64,000 nt of DNA, taken from contig CM043965.1 of NCBI GenBank assembly GCA_014529385.2, forward strand, positions 13,099,912 through 13,163,911, in the 5' to 3' direction. Under the pieces are notes generated by a model that was not told the DNA's origin, made no database searches, and saw nothing but the letters and a program-made list of their open reading frames with translations. The translations under genes and the position numbers were made by a program. Numbering within the stretch: position 1 is the stretch's first letter; each line of letters opens with the position of its first letter. Shown here one piece after another: positions 55,788 through 64,000 of the stretch. This DNA comes from Adiantum capillus-veneris. Taxonomy: Eukaryota > Streptophyta > Polypodiopsida > Polypodiales > Pteridaceae.

Positions 55788-58700
55788 TCAATCCACAAAG
55801 GGGAGTAAGCCCAAAGCTTTGAGGAAAGCTTCAAACTTCTCATGAGACAATGCCTTTGTGAAAAGATCTGCAAGGGTGTCCTGTGTTGGCACATAAGCCA
55901 AGCCGATCTCTCCTGCTAAGAGCCTCTCCCTGACATAGTGGTAATGCACCTCAATGTGCTTTGTACGAGCATGAAAAACTGGGTTCCTTGCAACTCTGAC
56001 TATCAGTGTAGATAGTTTTGGCAGTGTCCTGTCCAACACCCAAATCAGCCATAAGGCGTCTGAGCCATACACACTCAACCGTAGCTGTGAAGACTGCCCT
56101 GCACTCAGCCTCACAACTCGAAGTGGCCACAGTAGGTTGCTTCTTGCTCAACCATGATATACATGAACTTCCAAGCATGAAACAAAAACCACTTGTGGAC
56201 ACTCGCGTGTCAAAACAACCAGCCCAATCTGAGTCCAAAAAAGCATGTAAGTTTGGCAGCAATGATCCCCCCTTGGGATAAACCAAGCCAAGATGTGAAG
56301 TGCCACTAAGGTAGCAAAAAATCCTCTTGACAGCCTGCCAATGCTTAGACCCTGGGCTATGCATAAATCTACTGACCTGTGAGACTGCAAACTGAATATC
56401 CGACCTCGTGTTGCATACATAAATGAGGCAGCCAACAGTAGTTTCGTAAAGAGTGACATCAACAAGATCGCCAGCATCATGTAGACTCAACTTCAAACCT
56501 ATTTCCATGGGAGTGGCAATAGGTTTGCAATCCTCGAGTCCAAACTTACATAGCAATGTCTTTATGTAACTTTTCTGACATAAGGCAATACCACCATCAC
56601 ACTGCTTAAACTGTATACCCAAGTAATGATGCAATAGCCGCAACTCTTTCATCTTGAAAGTAGCATTCAAATTAGCCTTAAATTCAGCAATATGTCTCTC
56701 ATTTGGTCCAATGATCAGCAAATCATCGACATAAAGAACCACAATGAGAAGTACATCACCCTCACTCTTTACATACAATGTGCTTTCTGTTGGACTGTTA
56801 CAAAAGCCTTGTTTGTCCAAATGAGTGTCAGCTTTCTCATACCAAGCGCGAGGAGACTGCTTCAACCCATACAAAGCCTTCTTACATCTGCACACTTTGT
56901 CCTCTTGTCCTTTTATGACAAAACGGCGAGGCTACGTTACATAAACTTCCTCAGATATGTCACCATTCAAGAAAGCAGTAACAATGTCTGATTTATGTAC
57001 ATCCCAACCAAAATGAGCTGCCAAATGCACATAGAAAATGCACAGTAGTCATACGACAAGTGGGAGCAAAAGTCTCTTCATAATCTATGCCTTTTTGTTG
57101 TGCATAACCCTTTGCAAAAGCCTTATGGCGATCGATCTCACCATCTGGCTTGCATTTCAACTTGTAAACCCACTTCGTACCAATGGCCTTTTTGCCAGGA
57201 GGCAAATCACATAAAGTCTATGTATCATTTTCTATAAGTGCATCATATTTTGATTGCATGGCAGCCATCCAATTTTCTGAATTTTGTGCTTCATCAAAAG
57301 ACGGAGGCTCCTCAACATCATGTAAGCTAGACACAGCCAAAGCATAACAATCTGATGCATAAGATGCATGGCAAGAGCCTGAACAAGTACGACTAGACAA
57401 AGGTGCATCCAATTTACTGTCATGCAAAGTGTGCACCAACCATTTTGGCATACCTCTAACGTGCTCATTTTCAGCCATTTCCTCATCAAGTACATCATGT
57501 ACATCTGCATCAGTAATAGGATGATCTGTAACATTTTCAGAAACCCCCATAGGCTGTACATTTGCCTCATTGGAACTTACATTCGTATTTCCACCACTGA
57601 AAAGAGGAAAAAAGTGTCATAAATGTCCTCTGAGCTTACGTTACTATCTCTAGTACATGACATCAAGGGCTGAACAGAATCTTCCACAAACACTACATCC
57701 CGTGAAACCAGAATACGTTTTGTTTGTGGATGATACAACCTGTAACCTTTGCTTTCAGCACTATAACCAACAAAAATACATTTGACAGCCTTATCATCCA
57801 ATTTTTTGCGCTGTATTTGTGGCACCAAAGCATATGCTAAACAACCAAAAACACACGTGTGCTCAATAGAAGGCTTTCTATCATGCCATGCTTCATATGG
57901 AGTAATAGACTGCAAAGCTTTTGTAGGACACCTGTTTAGTATATAAGTGGCACACATGATGGCCTCAAGCCAAAAAGAATGCGGCAAAGCTTGACTTTTG
58001 ACCATACATCGTGCCATTTCCGTAAGTGACCTGTTTTTCCTCTTAGCAACACCATTTTGCTGAGGTGTATAAGGCATTGTACATTGGTGTTTTATCCCAC
58101 GACTAGCCAGAAATGCATTGAATTCATGAGACATATACTCCCCCCCTCGATCGGAACGGAGGGTGCCCATAGTACATTTCGAGACATTTTCAGCCATAGT
58201 TAGAAATTGTTTGAAGCACGTAAAAACTTCAGACTTCGCTTTAAGCGAAAATACCCATGCATGCCTGGAGTAATCATCAATGAAAGTCATTTGTAGCAGT
58301 AAGCACAATCTTTCCAACTCCTTGAACAGGATAAGAGACATTGTTGGCACAAGTGACTAAATTTCCATGAGGGACAGACTCGAGAGAGGTGAACAATTCT
58401 CGATTGAGGTAACGTGCTTTGTAGCACCACTGTCGAAATACCACACATGTGAATTTGCAAAAAAACTGACAAGCATTCATCATGGCAACAGGATTGTAGG
58501 TGCACTTTGTGCTAAAAGCCCATTCTCCATCAACATCAGCAACACAGTCTCCTTTTACACAAGACTCAACAATGGCTGCATTTGTAATGGAACCAACATT
58601 TGCAGTGGAACCACCCTCTTTCTTCTTAGCCTTTTTGGCCTTCAACTTAGGACACGACTTGCTCAAGTGATCATTAGCTTTACAATAATGGCAACGCATT

Positions 58701-59505
58701 TTCTTTTTGCCCTTATCACCAGAATTTCCAGACAAATTGCTGCCAGTAGAAGCATTAGGAACATAATTTTTTCCACTCGCATCAAAACCATAAGAAGTGC
58801 TTGTATTGCTGTTACCACCCTTTCTCTAAGAAGCAATAAAAGCCTGTTCAATTGCACACTGTCTAGTCCTATTTTTTTAAAGAAAGTGACTCTTGCAACA
58901 GCAATGTGCATAATGCATCAAACTTGACAACTTCAAGATTTCCTTGGGTCATAAGTCTCCAAGTACTAGCAAAAGTCTGATAAGAATCTGGTAAGGCATC
59001 AAGAAGTCTGCACAAGGGAACTGTCTGAAATCACTTCACCTGCAGAAATAAGTTGCTCATTGATATCCTTGACACTAGCAAGGAAAGTGTCCATATCATC
59101 TTCCTCATGCATAATCTTTGACTCCAGCTCTTTACGCAGTGAAGCAATTTTAGCCTCATTGCGACTTGCATAAAGAGTAGCCAAAATATCCCAAGCTTGT
59201 TTTGCAGATTTTGCTGAACGGATGTGAGGAACAATGGTGCGCTTCACATACAACACAATCAATGCATGAGCCTGCGCATCCTTTACATCCCAACGAGCTT
59301 GTTCTGCCGTAGGCAAAACAACTCTAATAGCAGCAATCCTTGCAGAAAGACCTGCAACATCCTCAACATCGCCTACATCCTCAAAACCAGGGCGTACATC
59401 AATGCCCTACACAATATTCCAGACGCTCTTTGACACAAGAACGTGTTGCATCATATAAGCCCACATAGGGTAATTGTCCCCATCCAACCCGTCCTTAGCA
59501 GCAAA
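55788..59505 (-). pseudogene. Copia 1 gag-pol, broken
   Basis: The direction is - strand. Gag (from about 59505, MFAAKDGLDGDNYPMW) contains ARWDVKDAQAHALIVLYVKR and AKQAWDILATLY, then the knuckle CHYCKANDHLSKSC near 58690. The protease region is weak. The integrase core has FIDDYSRHAWVFSLK, LRSDRGGEY and YTPQQNGVAKRKNRSLTEM. The reverse transcriptase has KWVYKLKCKPDG, ALYGLKQSPRAWYEK and the catalytic YVDDLL (about 56730). RNase H has SCEAECRA and YTDSQSC, then KHIEVHYHYVRE. The protein ends LGLLPFVD at 55788. At least five stops or frameshifts separate the blocks, so it is inactive. Confidence 0.88.
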
Positions 59506-59884
59506 CATCTTGAAGACATATGTGTTGTTGTTAGCCACAGTAAATGCCGCACCTTATGTGAAAACTGCCCAAAAATAGGAGAAACGGAGCGGGAACAACA
59601 CGTGCTATATAGCACAAACCGTAGAAGACTGTAAGGCACCTGTTATGCAAAAGTTGGCACTGACAAAAATTCTGCACAAAATGACAAAATTGCATGTGCA
59701 GACTTGCCTGTAGTGGAAACGGAGGCCGAAATGAGCCCGAATCAGAAATATGAGCAGATTGAGTTCTACGTGCTCTCCCGAAATATTTGTCGACTTGTGA
59801 TCACTCGCCAAACCTCACTATAACTGCAGAAAGTGAGCAGGCATGTGCTGGAGCAACTGGCGACTAAGCCCGAGCGGATGTAAC

Positions 59885-59896
59885 CTACTATGATAC
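59885..59896 (-). promoter_or_regulatory. Copia 1 primer-binding site
   Basis: On the - strand just inside the 5' LTR lies TTGGTATCATAG, close to the initiator Met tRNA type site TGGTATCAGAGC. Confidence 0.65.
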
Positions 59897-59897
59897 C

Positions 59898-60136
59898 AAT
59901 GGGTTGCAGAGAAACGCACACAGCTTGGAGAAGATGAAGGAAGCTCAAGGCACACAATAGAGAGTGTGTTACTTAGTGTGCAATGGAAAGATGGATAGCC
60001 CTAGAGTGATGGGCGTATATACAATGCTCGGGGCAAAAAACCTCTTAAAGAGGAAAAAAATATCCTAAAGAGGGAAAAAATGCCCCGGCGGTCCTATTGT
60101 GTTCACACACATCACTACCACATGTATATGGTAGCA
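59898..60136 (-). repeat. 5' LTR of copia 1
   Basis: On the + strand it runs from TGGGTTGCAGAG to CATGTATATGGTAGCA. It matches 55542-55712 but carries an extra direct duplication of about 21 bp near 60049-60075 (TATCCTAAAGAGGG). Confidence 0.8.
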
Positions 60137-60700
60137 GCATACAACGGATAGGGGATGACATCAGCTCATGAAGAGTTTTGGTATCCATCATCTTAGGATT
60201 GGCATTCCATTGAGATGGTACTTTCTTCACCTCTGATCGTGTTTCATGGTTACCAATAAATGAAGGTAACGTCTTCAATGACTGTGGTTTGCTGTCTTTC
60301 GATATCACCGTATCTACATCACCATATAATGATCAGATATCATTTGGGTAGAGCTTATGTTCTAGGTGGATCTCTGTGATAGGGGTTGACAGAAGTGTAG
60401 CACTTCCGTCTTTTCTGTTCTTGATCTGCTCCCATAGCTTCTGAGGCCATTGTTCTTCCACTTTCAAAATTGGCAATGGTGCTTGTGAATACATTCCATC
60501 TGTTGTATTGACTGCCCTCCTCGTATCCAATGGTGTTTCGTTTACAGAATCTGGTCGGTCTTCCTTTCCAATTCCCTGCTTTTCTAACTCTTGAATTTTT
60601 TCACGGATTAATACCTCAATTTTTGGAGCAGTCAGAACTGGTGGTTCCATAAGCGCTTGAGCGGCTTGGATGAGCTCCTTGCACATTTTTAGCCTCTCTT
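60137..60700 (-). pseudogene. Gag-like fragment of a gypsy-type element
   Basis: The - strand frame 60686-60333 reads MCKELIQAAQALMEPP, then Glu/Lys/Pro-rich sequence with WPQKLWEQIKNRKDGSAT. After a stop it continues to HELMSSPIRC at the copia 1 border. There is no knuckle or protease. Placing it with the gypsy element on the other side of copia 1 is inference from orientation and the nested layout. Confidence 0.45.
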
Positions 60701-60761
60701 ATTCATAGCCCGGATGAGGGTACGTTACCACCTATCCTCTTGGGTTTGCTTAGGCTTTAAC

Positions 60762-60961
60762 TGTTGTGAGTGTACGGAGTGTGTATTGAAGAGAGGGGAA
60801 GAAGAGAAATGGGGGAGGGGGAGATGCATAAGCAGCCACTGTGTGGGTTAGTGGAGAAGAAAGAGAAGAGTCAACCCTTCCTCTTTTTCTCCCTATATTG
60901 GTTAGGAGAAATCAAGTGTACAGGGGTGGTTTCCCACGGCCACCTGGCCTACACCCCAACA
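60762..60961 (-). repeat. 3' LTR of copia 2, about 200 bp
   Basis: On the - strand it starts TGTTGGGGTGTAGG and ends ACTCACAACA, giving inverted TGTTG/CAACA termini. It is preceded on the - strand by the polypurine tract AAGTGGGAGGT. The lower boundary is inferred from the terminal motif only, since the second LTR is outside the window. Confidence 0.72.
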
Positions 60962-61044
60962 ACCTCCCACTTGAAGGTCATGGTGGCCAATAGTGGCATT
61001 AGTATAATTAGTCTATACAAAATTGATGAAGCATTGCCGAGGCT

Positions 61045-64000
61045 TCATCCTACACCCATAAGTTCTATACAATGTGTAAATCGCTCCGAGGCTAGGCTCT
61101 TTGTGAGAGCATCTGCGGGGTTGTCATCAGTGTGAACCTTGACAAGCTCGATACGCTTGCCAGCCAATGCATCTCGTATGACATGGTATCTGACCTCTAT
61201 GTGTTTCGACTTTGAGTGAAACACTGGATTCTTTGCCAAAGCAATGGCACTCTGACTATCACAATGTAGTACTGGAACCTCGTGAATGCCCAAATCTCCC
61301 ACTAGACGAGCCAACCATATGGCTTCCTTGCTGGCGTCAGACGCAGCAACATATTCTGCCTCAGTGGTAGATGAAGACGTGAAATCTTAGAGACACGATC
61401 TCCAAGAGATAGCTGCTCCAGCAAACATGAACACATAGCCAGATGTGGATCTTCTACGATCCACGCAACCCACATAATCCGCATCCGTGTAACCTACAAT
61501 AGATGCATCACTGTTTCCGAAGCGTAAACACTTGCTAGCTGAACCTTTCAAATATCTGAGGTTTTTCTTTACTGCTTCCCAATGCTTCTTGCCAGGGTTT
61601 GCCATGTACCTACTAACCACTCCCACTACATGTGCAATGTTTGGTCTTGTGGCTACCATAGCGTACATCAAACTGCCAACTGTTGAAGAATATGGTACTT
61701 TCACCATTTCCTCTTTCTCAGCCACTGTCTTGGGAGAGTTTTCCTTGCTAAGTTTGGAGTATGCTTGCATTGGGGTACTCAATGACTTCCCCCCTGCATA
61801 CTAAAACGTTGCAAGACTTTGTGAGTGTACTTTTCTTGAGATAATTCAAGAATTCCACGTTGCCTGTCTCTCTTGATGTGCATACCAAGAAAGTGATTGG
61901 CATCTCCCAAATCCTTCATGGAAAACTGAGTGCTTAACATCTTTTTCAACTGATTGATTTCATCAATTGATTTGCCTGCGATAAACATATCATCTACATA
62001 CAAGATCAAGATGATTAAAGAACCATCGTTCAATATTTTTGTGTATAAGCAGTGATCCTCTTGACTTCTAATGTAACTCTGAGACTGCATGAATTTGTCG
62101 AATTTTTGATACCATTGCCTTGAACCTTGCTTGAGGCCATAGAGTGCCTTTTTAAGTCTACAAACCAATTCTGTCCTCGTTGGTTTTTGGGTTTCACGTA
62201 CGAATCCCTCTGGTTGTTTCATGTAGACATCTTCATCTAGATCCCCGTGAAGAAATGATGTGTTCACATCCATTTGGACAAGTTCCATTTCCTGGATAGC
62301 AACCAAGCTAAGCACGATGCGAAGTGTAGTCATCTTGACTACTGGAGAGAAAATCTCATCAAAATCCACACCTTTTTGTTGCTTGAAACCCTTGGCAACT
62401 AGACGAGCCTTGTATCTAAGCTCGGGATCTTCCGTTGTATACTTCTTCTTGTATACCCACTTGCAAGGTAAAAGATTTTTTCCTTTTGGTAATTCAACCA
62501 AATCCCATGTCTCATTTGCCACAATCGAATTGTATTCTGATTGCATAGCCTGCTCCCACTTAACGCTATCATCCATTTGTATAGCTTCTTTGTAGCAGGT
62601 TGGCTCTCCACTGTCAGTGACCAAAATGTGGTGTATACCCGACTCAAACCGCTCGGGCGCACGTGATACTCTCTCAGAGCGTCTCAGTGCCTGACTGCTG
62701 GACTCCGCTCTCTCCGGAGCAATAGTAGTATCTTGCACTTGAGGAGTGGGTGCAACACTACTGAACTGAGTTGGTTCAGAGGCTACATCCTCAAAACAAA
62801 CACGTTTGTATTCAACATCTTTGATGGGCTTCTTGTGCATTTTTGATTCATTGAAAATCACATGTGAGCTACGAATGACTTTGTTTGATTCTGGGTGCCA
62901 GAGACGATATCCCATCTTGCCGTGTGCACCATAGCCAATAAAGATGCATTTGTGTGATCTGGGATCTAACTTCCGATGAAGTTCTTTGGACACATGTGCA
63001 TATGCCTCACATCCAAATACACGTAAATGCTCATAGCTTGGCCTTTTGCCAGTCCATAATTCCTCTGGAATTTTGAAATTCAAAGGAGAACTAGGTGACC
63101 TGTTGATGATGTGCACTGCTGTCAGAACAGCTTCCCCCCAAAACTCTGGAGTAAGCTTCGCCATAGACATCATAGAGACAACTCGCTCTTGAATCATATG
63201 ATTCATTCTTTCAGCTATCCCATTTTGTGCAGGCGTGTATGGAGCAGTAAACTGCCGCCGAATGCCTTTTCTATTGCAAAAATCCTTGAACTCTGTGGAG
63301 ACGTATTCTCCACCATTGTCCGTGCGAAAAGCTTTGAGCTTTGTTCCTGATTGGTTCTCAACCATGGCGACGAATTTTTGGAATGTCGAAAAAACTTCTT
63401 CCTTACGCTTAAGGAGATACACCCACACCTTTCTGGTAGAATCATCTATGAACGTGAGAAAGTAGTTCGCCCCCCCTAGAGTTTTATGTGGCATTGGACC
63501 ACACAAATCACTGTGCACCAAGTCTAGAGGTTCGCCTAGTTTCTTATTCAATGGCAAAGATGTCAATCTAGTCTGTTTGCCATACAGACAATGCTCACAC
63601 AATGGAAAGTCCGTGTAATCTAACACAGGTAAGTAGCCAAAATGCTGAAGTGTTTTCATTTCCTTTTGGCTAATATGCCCTAGCCGGCTATGCCACAACT
63701 CAGGAGACGGCAGCTCGGCAACATAGATAGAGTGTTCGTCGACACTCGAAACAAACAAAGAGTACAGGGATCCGTTTTTATTGCCTTTCATCATGATAAG
63801 GTTGTTCTTGCGGATCATCCAAGAACGATTACCAAAAACTGTAGTGTAGCCAAGGTCATCCAATTGCCCTATAGAAAGCAAGCTTTTCGTAAGCTTGGGC
63901 ACATGTCTGACATTCTGTAACACAAAAGTAGTGCCATTATGCATCTGAAGTTTCACATCACCAATGCCAATAATGTCAAGCTCATAGGAATCACCAAGCT
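61045..64000 (-). pseudogene. Copia 2 pol: integrase, reverse transcriptase, RNase H (two lesions)
   Basis: On the - strand the frame is open for 725 codons (63956-61779) and enters the window already open. It holds the GAG-pre-integrase block (LWHSRLGHIS, CEHCLYGKQ), the integrase core (FIDDSTRKVWVYLLK, FRTDNGGEY, PYTPAQNGIAERMN), and the reverse transcriptase (KWVYKKKYTTED, MDVNTSFLHGDLDEDVYM, ALYGLKQGSRQWY, YVDDMF near 62000). A one-base loss in a G run near 61790 shifts frame. The next frame carries STPMQAYSKLSKE and ADYVGCVDRRRSTSGYVF. A nonsense TAA at 61387-61389 follows. RNase H then continues (TTEAEYVAASDASKEAIW, KHIEVRYHVIRDAL) to 61045. Either lesion alone would truncate the protein. 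Confidence 0.92.

Larger units (their letters stand above)
55542..60136 (-). mobile_element. Ty1/copia retrotransposon 1, inserted in gypsy sequence
   Basis: On the - strand the order is 5' LTR (about 60136-59898), primer-binding site, gag, protease, integrase, reverse transcriptase, RNase H, polypurine tract and a partial 3' LTR (55712-55542). Integrase before reverse transcriptase is the copia order. Gypsy remnants lie on both sides. The 3' LTR lacks its far end, so no target duplication can be checked. Confidence 0.88.
60762..64000 (-). mobile_element. Ty1/copia retrotransposon 2, cut by the window end
   Basis: The 3' LTR (60762-60961), polypurine tract and most of pol lie in the window on the - strand. 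Gag and the 5' LTR lie beyond 64000. It is much less decayed than copia 1. Confidence 0.9.

Overview
This is nuclear DNA of a land plant. The host exons belong to a KIN-12 (phragmoplast-type) kinesin, the LTR retrotransposons are of plant copia and gypsy type, and (CT/GA) microsatellites are extremely abundant. A large, repeat-rich genome such as that of a fern would fit, but that placement is a guess. Almost everything here is transposon sequence, and most of it is decayed.

1-26 kb is a head-to-tail pile of at least a dozen copies of one APE-type LINE (non-LTR retrotransposon), all on the + strand. Two copies are near full length (about 1782-6850 and 8487-13707). Each has a coiled-coil ORF1 followed in the same frame by ORF2 (endonuclease, reverse transcriptase, C-terminal zinc knuckle). 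In both, ORF1 ends at TGA followed by CGG, with no ATG before the first catalytic strand of the endonuclease. The other copies are 5'-truncated. Most copies start directly after a (TC)n tract and end in a conserved tail, two to four CATTT units, and another (TC)n tract. A 1,183-bp solo LTR with a 5-bp target duplication sits in one copy, and a gypsy pol fragment sits between two LINE pieces.

26-31.8 kb holds a complete hAT transposon (26665-30072). It has an 8-bp target duplication, subterminal GGAACG repeats and a two-exon transposase broken by one stop. It lies in LTR-retrotransposon debris and is bracketed by two copies of an unknown dispersed repeat. 32.4-35.6 kb (- strand) carries the first six exons of the KIN-12 kinesin, all in phase 0. 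The rest of the motor is not in the window. 36.7-39.5 kb is another LINE copy, with a (CT)n(CA)n compound repeat on both sides.

39.5-47.9 kb is repeat-rich spacer with three damaged host-gene remnants on the - strand: an LTP-like secreted protein, a PLAC8 cysteine-rich protein and a flotillin. 48-64 kb is a - strand nest of LTR elements. Gypsy-type remnants (coiled-coil ORFs, a retropepsin, an integrase, a gag-like piece) are interrupted by one complete but inactivated copia element (55542-60136). A second, less damaged copia element (60762 to beyond the window end) lies next to it.

No tRNA, rRNA, CRISPR array or bacterial-type operon was seen. The long poly-Ser-Leu and poly-Arg-Glu open frames are only (CT)n/(GA)n tracts read as protein.
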